A stretch of DNA of 64,000 nt from Cytophagales bacterium Alg240-R148 (GCA_900537185.1 LS999828.1:684706-748705), one strand, 5' to 3'. Counted from the stretch's first letter, positions 45,115-54,918 are shown. Translations and numbers: made by a program. The notes: generated by a model not told the origin, from the sequence alone.

Positions 45115-45336
45115 TTAATATTCATCTTCATTAAAGAAAAAATCTTCTTTGGTCGGATAATCCGGCCAAATTTCTTCTATATTTTCAAATGGTTGACCAT
45201 CATCTTCTAATTCCTGTAAGTTCTCAACCACCTCTAAAGGGGCACCCGATCTTATTGAGTAGTCAATTAGTTCATCTTTGGTAGCTGGCCATGGAGCATC
45301 CTCCAAGTATGAAGCCAATTCTAGTGTCCAATACAT
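45115..45336 (-). CDS. DUF2795 domain protein
   Basis: This is a 73-residue acidic protein, MYWTLELASYLEDAPWPATK followed by DELIDYSIRSGAPLEVVENL and a very acidic tail ending NEDEY. It matches the DUF2795 family of small proteins, for which no function is known. The order WP-ATKDELIDYA-RSGAP-VVENL is the family core. It is convergent with ispD and divergent from ettA. Confidence 0.85.
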   Translation of the reverse strand: MYWTLELASYLEDAPWPATKDELIDYSIRSGAPLEVVENLQELEDDGQPFENIEEIWPDYPTKEDFFFNEDEY

Positions 45337-45512
45337 ATTACCTCCTATTTACGTATGTATATATTTTGCAAAAATAAAATTTATTATTATAAAACAAATA
45401 ATTACTTATTTAATTAATAAATAAATCTTCATTTTGCACTTAGGTTCATTAATCTAATTAATTTTATGAGAAGTTGAAATTTAGCCCAACTTTTTATCAA
45501 GAATCATCCAAT

Positions 45513-47198
45513 ATGAGCGACGAAAAAATAATATTTTCAATGGCTGGAGTGAGTAAAATATACCCTCCAAGCAAACAAGTACTTAAAAATATCTACCTCT
45601 CCTTTTACTATGGGGCCAAAATTGGCGTTCTCGGACTGAATGGTTCAGGAAAATCCTCTTTGCTTAAAATAATTGCAGGGTTAGACAAAGAGATTAGAGG
45701 AGAAGTAGTTTCAGATGGGGAATACACGGTGGGTCTTTTAGAACAAGAGCCGGAACTGGACCCAACGCTTACTGTAAAACAAATTGTAGAACAGGGGGTA
45801 CAGGCCACTGTTGATTTAATAAATGAATTTGAAGCCATTAATTTAAAATTTGGTGAACCAGAAATACTGGAAGACCCAGATGCCATGGACAAACTTATTC
45901 AGCGGCAAGGAGAGGTGCAAGAACAGCTGGACCACCTAGACGCCTGGAATTTAGACAGTAAATTAGAACGCGCTATGGATGCGCTTAGAACCCCACCAGC
46001 AGATGCTTTGATAAAAAACCTATCGGGTGGTGAGAAAAGAAGGGTAGCGATGTGTCGTTTGTTGCTTCAAGAGCCGGACGTTTTGCTATTGGATGAACCT
46101 ACCAACCACTTGGACGCCGAGTCCGTGCATTGGTTGGAACAACACTTACAACAATACAAAGGTACTGTGATAGCCGTAACGCATGATCGGTATTTCTTGG
46201 ACAACGTTGCGGGATGGATTTTAGAGTTGGACAGGGGCGAGGGAATTCCTTGGAAAGGCAACTACAGCAGTTGGCTGGATCAAAAGCAAAAACGACTATC
46301 TCAAGAAGAAAAAACAGAATCCAAAAGACAAAAAACATTAGAACGAGAATTGGAGTGGGTTAAAATGTCTCCTAAAGGCAGACAATCCAAAGCCAAAGCA
46401 AGGATTAACTCATACGAAAAATTATTGGGAGAGGAAGCCCAACAAAAAGAAGAGAAATTAGAATTATTCATTCCACCTGGGCCAAGATTGGGCAGCAAAG
46501 TTATCGAGGCGCATGGCGTCGCAAAAGCTTTTGGAGACAAACTGTTGTATGAAGGCATGGAGTTCCAACTGCCACAAGGAGGTATTGTTGGTATCATAGG
46601 GCCCAATGGTGCTGGAAAAACCACCCTATTTAAAATGATTACAGGCAAAGAGACTCCGGATGCAGGTACCTTTGAAGTAGGAGACACGGTTGATATTGCC
46701 TATGTGGACCAAGAACACGACAATTTAGACCCAAACAAAACAGTGTGGGAAGTAATTACCGATGGCAACGAATTAATAGACCTAGGAGGCAAACAACTCA
46801 ATTCCAGAGCGTATGTGAGCCGGTTTAACTTTAGCGGTGGAGACCAACAAAAAAAAGTTGGGGTACTTTCTGGTGGCGAGAGAAACAGAGTCCATCTGGC
46901 CATGGCATTAAAACAAGGCGCCAACCTATTGTTGCTCGATGAGCCTACCAATGACCTCGATGTCAATACGCTGAGAGCACTGGAAGAGGGGCTAGAAAAC
47001 TTCGGTGGCTGTGCTGTGGTTATCAGTCACGACCGGTGGTTTTTAGATAGAATTTGCACCCATATATTGGCTTTTGAAGGAGACTCACAAGTTTTTTGGT
47101 TTGAAGGTAACTTTTCAGATTATGAAGAAAACAGGCGGGCCCGTCTAGGAGATTTGGTTCCAAAACGGATTAAATACAAAAAACTTAAAAACGATTAA
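45513..47198 (+). CDS. ettA: Energy-dependent translational throttle ATPase EttA (ABC-F)
   Basis: This is a 561-residue ABC-F protein. The ATG at 45513 (MSDEKIIFSMAGVSKIYPP) is preferred over an upstream TTG. The first ATPase domain has GLNGSGKSSLLK, signature LSGGEKRRVAMC and Walker B VLLLDEPTNHLD. The second has GPNGAGKTTLFK, LSGGERNRVHLA and LLLLDEPTNDLD. Between them is the charged linker (residues ~245-310) that contacts tRNA on the ribosome. EttA gates entry of ribosomes into elongation according to the ATP/ADP ratio. It has no membrane segment. A strong terminator follows immediately. Confidence 0.96.
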   Translation: MSDEKIIFSMAGVSKIYPPSKQVLKNIYLSFYYGAKIGVLGLNGSGKSSLLKIIAGLDKEIRGEVVSDGEYTVGLLEQEPELDPTLTVKQIVEQGVQATVDLINEFEAINLKFGEPEILEDPDAMDKLIQRQGEVQEQLDHLDAWNLDSKLERAMDALRTPPADALIKNLSGGEKRRVAMCRLLLQEPDVLLLDEPTNHLDAESVHWLEQHLQQYKGTVIAVTHDRYFLDNVAGWILELDRGEGIPWKGNYSSWLDQKQKRLSQEEKTESKRQKTLERELEWVKMSPKGRQSKAKARINSYEKLLGEEAQQKEEKLELFIPPGPRLGSKVIEAHGVAKAFGDKLLYEGMEFQLPQGGIVGIIGPNGAGKTTLFKMITGKETPDAGTFEVGDTVDIAYVDQEHDNLDPNKTVWEVITDGNELIDLGGKQLNSRAYVSRFNFSGGDQQKKVGVLSGGERNRVHLAMALKQGANLLLLDEPTNDLDVNTLRALEEGLENFGGCAVVISHDRWFLDRICTHILAFEGDSQVFWFEGNFSDYEENRRARLGDLVPKRIKYKKLKND

Positions 47199-47201
47199 AA
47201 A

Positions 47202-47228
47202 AAAGCCGGGTTTCCGGCTTTTTTTTTG
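47202..47228 (+). terminator. Terminator after ettA
   Basis: AAAGCCGG and CCGGCTTT form an 8-bp stem with a short loop, with A's before and nine T's after. Confidence 0.9.
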
Positions 47229-47294
47229 CTCTAATTTGTACCTAAACTACAATATCTGCGTTAGTAGATAAAAGCAATATATTCTAACAACACA

Positions 47295-48020
47295 ATGTCA
47301 AAAACAATAGAATTAATCAACAACAACTTGTTTGATTTTTGGTCCTTGATAGGAGAACACAACAACCTTTACCAAGTGGAAGCCAAATTCAAATTAGTAC
47401 ATAGCCAAGAAAACAATTGGCCCAATGTACTTTACGATGTACACGACTTAGATGAAACTGAAGTCCGCGAAATAATTACAAAAATAAATTCCGGTGTTTA
47501 CCCAAACCACCTGGTAACTTCTAGTGAAATTTTACCCATGGCACTTTCAGCCTTTGGTTTTGAAGTGAGCAGAATAGAATATCCCTATGCCATTGACCTT
47601 GAATCGTTCACTCCTTTCGAAGGAGATGATTCCCTAACAATAGAACTGGTAGATGCAGTAGACCAACTTGAACGTTGGTGCGCACTGCTTAAGACTACCA
47701 GTGGAGTATCCATCCCTCCGAACATGCTTGCTCCATTTTTAGGCAAACGAATCTTAAAACCGGTACTAGCTAAAAACAATGAAAAGGAAGTGGGCGTAGC
47801 CCTTATGTTTTTTGATATGTTTTCAGCAGGATTCAGGTTCATTCAAGCTAAAAACAACGACGAGAACATCGAAAATGGCATTAGGAATCTCGTATTCAAA
47901 AAAGCACTTGAAATGGGTTACAGCACTGGTGTTTACCACGCCGAAAATGAAAACACCTTTAAAGCAAACAACAACCTTACAGCAGCTGGATCTATTTACC
48001 ACTTACAATTAAAAAAGTAA
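47295..48020 (+). CDS. Protein of unknown function, possible degenerate GNAT fold
   Basis: This 241-residue soluble protein has no clear motif. The last 80 residues (KEVGVALMFFDMFSAGFRFI, GIRNLVFKKALEMGYSTGVYHAE, AAGSIYHLQLKK) have the strand-helix order of the C-terminal half of GNAT acetyltransferases, but the acetyl-CoA motif RGxGxG/A is missing. If it is a GNAT relative, it may be inactive or bind another ligand. The stop codon overlaps the ATG of the DUF1835 gene (TAATG), so the two are translationally coupled. Coding status is certain; function is not known. Confidence 0.6.
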   Translation: MSKTIELINNNLFDFWSLIGEHNNLYQVEAKFKLVHSQENNWPNVLYDVHDLDETEVREIITKINSGVYPNHLVTSSEILPMALSAFGFEVSRIEYPYAIDLESFTPFEGDDSLTIELVDAVDQLERWCALLKTTSGVSIPPNMLAPFLGKRILKPVLAKNNEKEVGVALMFFDMFSAGFRFIQAKNNDENIENGIRNLVFKKALEMGYSTGVYHAENENTFKANNNLTAAGSIYHLQLKK

Positions 48021-48928
48021 TGGTACACATCGTCAATGGGCATTCTACTAAGGGTGCCCTTTCGAAAACAAACATCCAGGGAACGGTTGTAGTCTGGAAC
48101 GAAGTCCTTTCAGAAGGAAAAACCACTCGAACCTTTGATTCTGAATTTTGGAGTTTAAGAAAGCAGCAATTAACCTCCTTTTTTGACCTAGAAGACCAAG
48201 ATTACCAGAAACAAACCAAGAACGAAATAGATAAAATTGACCAAATACCAGCACATACTCCACTCACATTGTGGTATGAATACGACTACTTTTGCCAAAT
48301 CAACCTTATCGGATTGCTGGCATTTTTTCACCAAAAAGGTTTAGAAAACCCTATGCAACTGATTTGTGTTGGTTTTACCAGAACAGAGGGGACCTACCAA
48401 ACATTGGGCTCAATTCGCCCTGAAGACTATCCTAAATTACTATCCAGCGCTACTCCTATGGACGTGTCTTGGTTAAAAGCTGCGCACGCGATATGGGAAG
48501 CTTACAATGCCCCACAAAAGCACTCTATGATGGATGCTATCCGCAAATCAAAAGCGTACTTCCCCTACTTTCATGGTGCTTTTTTATCCCATCTAAAGCG
48601 CTACCCCTCCGCCAACAACCTTACCGAAATTGAATATTTCATTTTAGCTGCTGCCAAGCAAAAACCAAGTTTGCATCAACTATTCATTCAAATTTTTGAA
48701 GCCTTTCATATGCTTGGCTTAGGGGACAGCCAATACTTTCAATACATCCAAAACCTTGGTTCTTTGTTAAACTTGGAGGATAAAACAAATATACGACTAA
48801 CAAAATCAGGCGAAAAAGTACTATCCGGAACAGAGCCATTTACCTCTCGGACGGACTATTATTACGGCAACACTTCTACTAAATTAAACAAAAAATCCGC
48901 TAGTAACTTATTCGGATTTGAGGGCTAA
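48020..48928 (+). CDS. DUF1835 domain protein
   Basis: This is a 302-residue protein. The first ~130 residues fit the DUF1835 pattern: VHIVNGHSTKGALSK, TVVVWNEVLSEGKT, then LTLWYEYDYFCQINLIGLLA. The middle resembles the DUF3658-type partner region (LTEIEYFILAAAKQKPSLHQ, with LGLGDSQYFQYIQNLG). The biochemical function of these domains is unknown. It is coupled to the preceding gene by a TAATG overlap. Its 3' end overlaps the convergent permease gene by 21 bases. Confidence 0.75.
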   Translation: MVHIVNGHSTKGALSKTNIQGTVVVWNEVLSEGKTTRTFDSEFWSLRKQQLTSFFDLEDQDYQKQTKNEIDKIDQIPAHTPLTLWYEYDYFCQINLIGLLAFFHQKGLENPMQLICVGFTRTEGTYQTLGSIRPEDYPKLLSSATPMDVSWLKAAHAIWEAYNAPQKHSMMDAIRKSKAYFPYFHGAFLSHLKRYPSANNLTEIEYFILAAAKQKPSLHQLFIQIFEAFHMLGLGDSQYFQYIQNLGSLLNLEDKTNIRLTKSGEKVLSGTEPFTSRTDYYYGNTSTKLNKKSASNLFGFEG

Positions 48929-51334
48929 TACAGGGTTTTTAATAGATGCTTTGTATATCTGGTAGGCCACCGTTATCCAAGTTATTATGTAGGCCACGGC
49001 TCCGCCCATTATAAAAGTCAGGATGTCAATGTCCACTCTGAAAGCGAAATTTTTCAACCAGTAGTTGACTATAAAATAAGCAGCTATACAGCTCAAAACG
49101 AAAGAAATGAGCAACAGCCTTGTAAAGTCTCTAGTAAAAAGGACAATAATAGAAAGCACACTGGCACCCATTACTTTTCGGATTCCAATCTCCTTTGTTT
49201 TTTGTTCTGCAGTAAAAGTTGCCAACCCCAAAAGCCCCAAACTTCCAATAAAAATCGACAGCGCCGTAAAAATCAGAAACAAATCTCCCAACCTTTTTTC
49301 AATTCCAAATAATTTATTAAAAGCATCGTCCATAAAACTGTAATCAAAAGGTGCCCCATCAGACAAATCCACCCATTGTTCTTTGACTCCTTGTACTGTG
49401 GCCATCACATCCCCCTTTTCTAACTTAATAGCCGCCATGTTTCTACTGTTTCGATCCAGCAAGATCACCAAAGGTTGAATTTCATTGTGTAGAGATTGAA
49501 AATTAAAATCCTTGACCACTCCTATCACATTCATGATTTCCCCTTCCTCCGATTGGTAAAAATTCAACAATTGTTTGTCTTCAATGGAATCCCAACCCAG
49601 GAAATCTTTGGCTGCTCTGTTCATGACAATGGCAGCAGTATCCGACTTGTATTTTTCAGAAAAATACCGCCCTTCAAGCAGTTCATATCCCATGGTTTGC
49701 AAATGGTCTTGGTCTGCATAATAGGCAAACATCAGAACGTCTTCACTACTCCCAACCGCTCTGAAAACAGAATTGTTATTGATGTCAGGGGGCACCATAT
49801 TCGAATAACTCACTGAGGCCACTGCAGGCATGGCCAATAGATTATTTTTAAAGACTTCTTTATTCTCTCCCAACCCTCTTGCATTGTCTAACACTACCAA
49901 TCGAGACTTATCAAAGCCCAAATTGGCTTTGCGCATGAAAACAAGTTGTTTGTAAATAAACAAAGTACTCACCATTAAGGTGATGGATATGATAAATTGA
50001 AATACCACTAATAGGCTTCGAATCCGACCTCCTCCAGCTTTAGTTTTAAAACTTCCCTTCAACACTTCTGCAGGGTTGAAAGCTGTTAAATAAAAGGCAG
50101 GGTAACTTCCTGAAAAAAGACCAATTACCACCACAAACAGAAGCAAGCTCAATACAATACCTGTATCATAAAACATGGTCATGGACAATGTTTTGCCCGC
50201 CACACCATTAAAAAGAGGCAGAACCAAATAACACAACCCCAATGCCAACACCATGGATATCAAACTATACGCCATGGACTCTGACAAAAACTGTCTTATC
50301 AAGCTCCCTCTCAAGGCTCCCAGCGTTTTTCTAATCCCCACTTCCTTTGACCGCATGGCAGACCGAGCGGTAGATAGGTTCATAAAATTTATACAAGCTA
50401 TGAGAATGATAAAAACAGCTATTAAAGTAAATAAAATCAGCTGTATTTTGGTAGGCCCCGGTTTTAACCTACCCAAGTCTGCATTCAAATGGATGCTCCC
50501 TATGGGTTGCATATAATACCCATAATGGCCACCTTGTTTTTCAAACTCCTCGTAAGGCATATTTAAAAAGTCCTCCAACTCTGGCCCCACATACTTCCGA
50601 ACCAAAGCCGCTACTTTTTTATTGACAGCGGCAGGTACAGTACCCTCTTTCCTTTTAACAAAGGTAAAGGTACCATTGCTAGTCCATTGGTCCATAAAAC
50701 TATAATCGTAGGTATTGAAAGACACCACAAGATCAAAGTCAAAATGAGAATTACTCGGAACATTTCGAGCAATACCCGTTACTTTACAAACCCTTTTGGT
50801 TGTGCCTAGTAAAATTTCCTTTCCGACTGGAGATGGTTCTTTTCCACCTATTGTATAACCAAAATATTTTTTTGCCATCCTTTCTGTTAAAACAACATTA
50901 TTGGGCTGCATTAATACAGTTTTAGGATCTCCTTCCAAAATTGGAAAAGTAAAAAATTGAAAAAAATTAGAATCAGCAATGAGCACATCCTTTTCGGTAA
51001 AAGATTTATCCCCAGACCTTATCACCACATTATTGCTAATTCTAAAGCGTACCGCATCCTTTATTTCTGGAATTTCATTGCGCATTGCTTCGGCCAAAGG
51101 CAAGCACGAGCTAAACCCGTCAAAGTCCTGACCATTTAAACGCCCCTTCAGGTTCATTCGATTGATCAACTTATATTCATTATGAAAGGTATCGTAACTC
51201 AGCGCGTCTATGATAAACAATAAAATGACCAAACTACTGGCAATGCCTACGGTCAAGCCCAATACGTTAATACCGGCATAAAACTTTTGGCGTTGTATTG
51301 TTCTAAATGCTATTTTTAGGTAATTCTTAATCAT
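48908..51334 (-). CDS. Eight-helix MacB/FtsX-type ABC transporter permease
   Basis: This is an 808-residue protein with two MacB/FtsX units in one chain. The first helix reads VLGLTVGIASSLVILLFII after MIKNYLKIAFRTIQRQKFYA. A periplasmic MacB domain follows (NNVVLTERMAKKYFG). The helices around 285-425 contain the FtsX core (IACINFMNLSTARSAMRSKE and VGIRKTLGALRGSL). A second periplasmic domain follows, and a final FtsX unit has EIGIRKVMGASVLSI. This fused form is very common in Bacteroidota and is thought to work with separate ATPases in export or signalling. No ATPase gene is adjacent. Substrate is unknown. Confidence 0.9.
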   Translation of the reverse strand: MIKNYLKIAFRTIQRQKFYAGINVLGLTVGIASSLVILLFIIDALSYDTFHNEYKLINRMNLKGRLNGQDFDGFSSCLPLAEAMRNEIPEIKDAVRFRISNNVVIRSGDKSFTEKDVLIADSNFFQFFTFPILEGDPKTVLMQPNNVVLTERMAKKYFGYTIGGKEPSPVGKEILLGTTKRVCKVTGIARNVPSNSHFDFDLVVSFNTYDYSFMDQWTSNGTFTFVKRKEGTVPAAVNKKVAALVRKYVGPELEDFLNMPYEEFEKQGGHYGYYMQPIGSIHLNADLGRLKPGPTKIQLILFTLIAVFIILIACINFMNLSTARSAMRSKEVGIRKTLGALRGSLIRQFLSESMAYSLISMVLALGLCYLVLPLFNGVAGKTLSMTMFYDTGIVLSLLLFVVVIGLFSGSYPAFYLTAFNPAEVLKGSFKTKAGGGRIRSLLVVFQFIISITLMVSTLFIYKQLVFMRKANLGFDKSRLVVLDNARGLGENKEVFKNNLLAMPAVASVSYSNMVPPDINNNSVFRAVGSSEDVLMFAYYADQDHLQTMGYELLEGRYFSEKYKSDTAAIVMNRAAKDFLGWDSIEDKQLLNFYQSEEGEIMNVIGVVKDFNFQSLHNEIQPLVILLDRNSRNMAAIKLEKGDVMATVQGVKEQWVDLSDGAPFDYSFMDDAFNKLFGIEKRLGDLFLIFTALSIFIGSLGLLGLATFTAEQKTKEIGIRKVMGASVLSIIVLFTRDFTRLLLISFVLSCIAAYFIVNYWLKNFAFRVDIDILTFIMGGAVAYIITWITVAYQIYKASIKNPVLALKSE

Positions 51335-51381
51335 AACTGGTATTGCTTACTGCGTGATAAAGTAATAATAGTGCATTTTAA

Positions 51382-51407
51382 AAGTTTTAAGAAATTTTTT
51401 AAAACTT
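51382..51407 (-). terminator. AT-rich hairpin at the lrp stop codon
   Basis: AAGTTTTAA and TTAAAACTT form a perfect 9-bp stem overlapping the stop codon of the Lrp-family gene. The AT-rich stem and weak T-run make it a poor but possible terminator. Confidence 0.35.
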
Positions 51408-51851
51408 AATCGCTGTTTCGTTCTTAATAACCGACATTGAAAAAGCACTTTCTACCTTTCCAACGCTGTTTATTTTTGATAATTTTTGAACCAACACTGC
51501 TTGGTATGCTTTTATATCCGCCGTGTTAATTTTCAACAAGTAATCAAACTGTCCGGCAATATGGTGGCACTCCATGACTTCGTCCAGCCCTACAATGTCT
51601 TTGGTAAACCCTTTTATATGTTGTTCGGAATGTTCCTTAAGGGTAACAAAACAAAACCCAATAAAACCTCTATCCAAAAGTTCATTATCCAATAAAGCAA
51701 CATACTTTTTGATGTATCCTGCTTTATTTAATTTCTTTAAGCGTTCAAAAGTAGGCGTAAGCGACAGCTCCAGTTCGGCAGCCAATTCTTTGGTAGTCAA
51801 TTTAGCATCTTCCTGAAGTAGTTTTAGTATTTTTTTATCGGTATAATCCAT
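51399..51851 (-). CDS. Lrp/AsnC family transcriptional regulator
   Basis: This is a 150-residue protein starting at the ATG at 51849-51851 (MDYTDKKILKLLQEDAKLTT); a longer in-frame start would add an unusual tail. The N-terminal helix-turn-helix (DAKLTTKELAAELELSLTPT, then ERLKKLNKAGYI) and the C-terminal RAM ligand-binding domain (VMECHHIAGQFDYLLKINTA) are clear. Such regulators sense amino acids and control their metabolism. It is divergent from a sulfur-amino-acid-type PLP enzyme with 147 bp between, the usual layout for a local regulator. An Lrp-like site lies in the gap. Confidence 0.94.
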   Translation of the reverse strand: MDYTDKKILKLLQEDAKLTTKELAAELELSLTPTFERLKKLNKAGYIKKYVALLDNELLDRGFIGFCFVTLKEHSEQHIKGFTKDIVGLDEVMECHHIAGQFDYLLKINTADIKAYQAVLVQKLSKINSVGKVESAFSMSVIKNETAIKF

Positions 51852-51925
51852 GAAGAAGTATTTTCTATATTTAACTAGTAAAACCAATATATACAGTAGT
51901 ATTTTACCACGTAATTAAATTTAAA

Positions 51926-51941
51926 TAGATATTATATTCTG
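51926..51941. promoter_or_regulatory. Candidate Lrp-type operator
   Basis: TAGATATTATATTCTG has the TAG...CTG ends and AT core of the Lrp consensus YAGHAWATTWTDCTR, with one extra base. Directly downstream is ATATT-TTGC-AATAT, another inverted repeat. Both lie in the lrp-PLP enzyme gap. Confidence 0.35.
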
Positions 51942-51998
51942 ATATTTTGCAATATAACGAATCATATCATCTTTTTCCGTACAATAACAACAAACAAG

Positions 51999-53252
51999 AT
52001 GCGTAAAAATATGAAACCCGAAAGTTTAATGATGTCCTATGGGTACAGACCCAGCCTTTCAGAAGGCGCGGTAAAGTGCCCTATTTTCCAAACCTCCACC
52101 TTTGTTTTTGACAAAGCCGAAGAAGGAAAAGCCTTTTTTGAAGTAGCCTATGGCCTACGAACTCCCGAGACAGGTGAAGAGCAGGGCCTGATATACAGTA
52201 GATTGAACAATCCAGACCTAGAAATTTTAGAAAATAGATTGGCGCTTTGGGACAGTGCAGAGGACTGTGCAGTATTTGAAAGTGGTATGTCTGCCATCAC
52301 TACCGCGTTTTTAACATTTCTAAAACCAGGAGACTTGTTATTATACAGCAACCCTGTATATGGAGGGACCGATCATTTCATAAAGGAAATGTTAACTAAA
52401 TTTGGAATAGAAATTCTACCTTTTGATTCTAGTTTCGACAAAAAAGCGATGATCGAAGCAATTGAGGCTACAGGGAAAGCCAAGCGGTTGAAGATGATTT
52501 ACCTAGAAACGCCCGCCAATCCAACCAATGCCCTAATTGATATTTCCATGTGCCAAGAAGTAAAGAAACACTTCGAAACAGAGGAGAATGAAATATTAAT
52601 CTCAGTAGACAACACTTATTTAGGACCAATTTGGCAACACCCGCTGGAACATGGTGCAGACCTAGTTTTATATTCTGCGACTAAATACATCGGAGGCCAT
52701 AGCGATGTTATTGCTGGTGCCTGCCTAGGTTCTTCTGACCATATGGCTGCCATTAAAGGTACTAGGACATTCTTAGGCAATATGGCCGGACCATGGACAG
52801 GTTGGTTGTTAATGAGGAGCTTAGAGACGCTTAAATTGAGAATGGAAAAACAACAAGATAACGCCATTAAAGTAGCAGACTTTTTCAAATCCCACCCGAA
52901 GATTGAAAGGATCAATTACCTTGGGCATTTAACAGAAGCTGAAAACCCGAAACAATATGCCATTTATAAAAAACAATGCAAAGGCTCAGGTGCCATGTTG
53001 TCTATTGAATTAAAAGGGGGCGAACCAGAGGCCTTCGCGTTTTTGAACAACTTAAAATTAGTAAAACTTGCTGTAAGTTTGGGCAGTACAGAGTCGTTGG
53101 CCCAACACCCTGCCAGTATGACCCACGCCGGCGTACCGGAAGACGATAAAATTAAATATGGAATAAAGGACAACCTGGTGCGCCTCTCTGTTGGAGTAGA
53201 ACACTTTGAAGACCTTATTAACGACCTTCAATCTTCTTTAGAAAAGGTATAA
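51999..53252 (+). CDS. Cystathionine gamma-synthase/methionine gamma-lyase family PLP enzyme
   Basis: This is a 417-residue fold-type I PLP enzyme of the Cys/Met metabolism family. The PLP lysine is Lys229 in YSATKYIGGHSDVIAG. Other family marks are IYSRLNNPDLEILENRLA, FESGMSAITTAFLTFLKPGD, YLETPANPT, SVDNTYLGP and VSLGSTESLAQHPASMTHAG. The segment YSNPVYGGTDHF has Gly where classical methionine gamma-lyases carry the substrate-specific Cys (YGCT), so cleavage of methionine is not assured; cystathionine synthase or lyase activity is as likely. It is divergent from an Lrp regulator and followed by a terminator. A later ATG (residue 5) is an alternative start. Confidence 0.9.
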   Translation: MRKNMKPESLMMSYGYRPSLSEGAVKCPIFQTSTFVFDKAEEGKAFFEVAYGLRTPETGEEQGLIYSRLNNPDLEILENRLALWDSAEDCAVFESGMSAITTAFLTFLKPGDLLLYSNPVYGGTDHFIKEMLTKFGIEILPFDSSFDKKAMIEAIEATGKAKRLKMIYLETPANPTNALIDISMCQEVKKHFETEENEILISVDNTYLGPIWQHPLEHGADLVLYSATKYIGGHSDVIAGACLGSSDHMAAIKGTRTFLGNMAGPWTGWLLMRSLETLKLRMEKQQDNAIKVADFFKSHPKIERINYLGHLTEAENPKQYAIYKKQCKGSGAMLSIELKGGEPEAFAFLNNLKLVKLAVSLGSTESLAQHPASMTHAGVPEDDKIKYGIKDNLVRLSVGVEHFEDLINDLQSSLEKV

Positions 53253-53282
53253 AAAAAGGGGCTTGTGTGCCCCTTTTTTTTA
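53251..53282 (+). terminator. Terminator after the PLP enzyme gene
   Basis: AAAAGGGGC and GCCCCTTTT pair around a 6-base loop with long A and T tracts. It may serve rny from the other side as well. Confidence 0.9.
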
Positions 53283-53301
53283 TTCAATATATGTCTTTTG
53301 C

Positions 53302-54864
53302 TTATTTGGCGTAATTGACTGCCCTCATTTCTCTAATTACGGTCACTTTAATTTGACCAGGATACTGCATGTCTTTTTCAATTTTTTGAGAAATATCAAA
53401 CGAAAGCAACCCTGCTTTGTCGTCTGTTACTGACTCTGCATCCACCATTACCCTCAACTCTCTACCTGCTTGAATGGCATAACACTTATTTACCCCATCA
53501 AAGCCCAAAGCCAACTCCTCTAATTCTTTTAACCTTTTGATGTAGGACTCCATCACTTCTCTTCTAGCGCCAGGTCTTGCTCCCGAAACTGCATCACAAG
53601 CCTGTACAATTGGAGAAATCATGGCGGTCATTTCGATTTCATCGTGGTGGGCACCAATGGCATTGCATACATTTGGATGTTCTTTGTATTTTTTCGCCAA
53701 TTCCATACCTAAGATTGCATGTGGTTTTTCTGGCTCTTCTGGCCATACTTTGCCAATATCGTGTAACAAACCAGCGCGTTTTGCTTGTTTGGTATTCAAC
53801 CCTAGTTCAGAGGCCATGATCGCACACAAGTTAGCCACTTCTCTAGAGTGCTGCAATAAGTTCTGTCCATAAGAAGAACGGAATCGCATTCTTCCAACCA
53901 ACTTGATTAATTCAGGGTGTAAGCCGTGAATACCCAAATCAATAACAGTTCGCTCCCCTATTTCAACAATTTCTTCTTCTATATTTTTGGTAGTCTTTGC
54001 TACAATTTCTTCAATTCTGGCTGGGTGAATCCTGCCATCCGTTACCAATCGGTGCAAGGAAAGCCTAGCAATTTCTCTTCTCACTGGATCAAAGCCCGAA
54101 ATGATAATGGCTTCAGGAGTATCGTCCACTATTATTTCTACTCCCGTTGCTGCTTCTAACGCTCGGATGTTCCTACCTTCTCTACCAATAATTTTCCCTT
54201 TAACATCGTCATTTTCAATATTGAATATTGAAACGCAATTTTCTATGGCGTGCTCGGTAGCCGTTCTTTGAATGGTTTGAATTACAATCTTTTTGGCTTC
54301 TTTAGTAGCCGTAAGATTGGCCTGTTCCATGATGTCCTTGATATGAGAAGACGCTTTGGTTTCTGCCTCTTGGGTTAAGGTTTCCATCAACTGCTCTTTG
54401 GCCTCTTCAGCTGTTATAAGCGCCACTTTTTCTAAAATAGAAACTTTTTGTTGGTTGAACTTTTCCAGCTCTACCTTTTTCTTCTTTACAATTTCTATTT
54501 GAGCTGCTAAATTTTCTTCTTTGCTTTCAAATTCAGCCTCGAGCCTTTTTACTTTTTCAAGTTCTTTCGAAAGCCTTTGCTCTCTTTGTTTAATTTTGTT
54601 TTCGTTGGTAAGAATTTGATTTTTCTTCCTGTTGGCCTCTTCTTCAAATTCAGTTTTTAATTTCAAGAACTTTTCTTTGGCTTCTAAAATCTTGTCCTTT
54701 TTAATGGTCTCCGCAGACACTTCGGCCTCTTTGACTATTAAGCTGGCTCTTTCCTTTGCCTGCTCTTCTGACTTTTTATTGGATTTGGTCATTAGCATTC
54801 TTCCGAAGTATGCACCTACCCCCAAACCTGCAACACCAATAATGATTATATATAAACTCTCCAT
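53302..54864 (-). CDS. rny: Ribonuclease Y
   Basis: This is a 520-residue protein. An N-terminal membrane anchor ([18 protein letters not shown]) is followed by a long coiled coil (~residues 25-195, rich in Lys/Glu). A KH domain ([20 protein letters not shown] near 215) and an HD phosphohydrolase domain ([20 protein letters not shown], then GLLHDIGKV near residue 365) come next. RNase Y is a membrane-bound endoribonuclease that starts mRNA decay. The order rny-zapA-coiled-coil protein-pheT on one strand is a typical Bacteroidota cluster. The ATG is well placed for the membrane helix. Confidence 0.96.
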   Translation of the reverse strand: MESLYIIIIGVAGLGVGAYFGRMLMTKSNKKSEEQAKERASLIVKEAEVSAETIKKDKILEAKEKFLKLKTEFEEEANRKKNQILTNENKIKQREQRLSKELEKVKRLEAEFESKEENLAAQIEIVKKKKVELEKFNQQKVSILEKVALITAEEAKEQLMETLTQEAETKASSHIKDIMEQANLTATKEAKKIVIQTIQRTATEHAIENCVSIFNIENDDVKGKIIGREGRNIRALEAATGVEIIVDDTPEAIIISGFDPVRREIARLSLHRLVTDGRIHPARIEEIVAKTTKNIEEEIVEIGERTVIDLGIHGLHPELIKLVGRMRFRSSYGQNLLQHSREVANLCAIMASELGLNTKQAKRAGLLHDIGKVWPEEPEKPHAILGMELAKKYKEHPNVCNAIGAHHDEIEMTAMISPIVQACDAVSGARPGARREVMESYIKRLKELEELALGFDGVNKCYAIQAGRELRVMVDAESVTDDKAGLLSFDISQKIEKDMQYPGQIKVTVIREMRAVNYAK

Positions 54865-54918
54865 GGTATATTGTTTAATCGGGCCAATACCGGAGAAAAA
54901 GGAAGGACTTTAAATACG

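Noticed and set aside
45474-45512. TTG start upstream of ettA
   Set aside because: It would add 13 residues not typical of EttA; the ATG at 45513 gives the family N-terminus.
54865-54918. Possible 6S RNA between zapA and rny
   Set aside because: zapA and rny neighbours sometimes flank 6S RNA, but the gap is only 54 bp, too short for the RNA.
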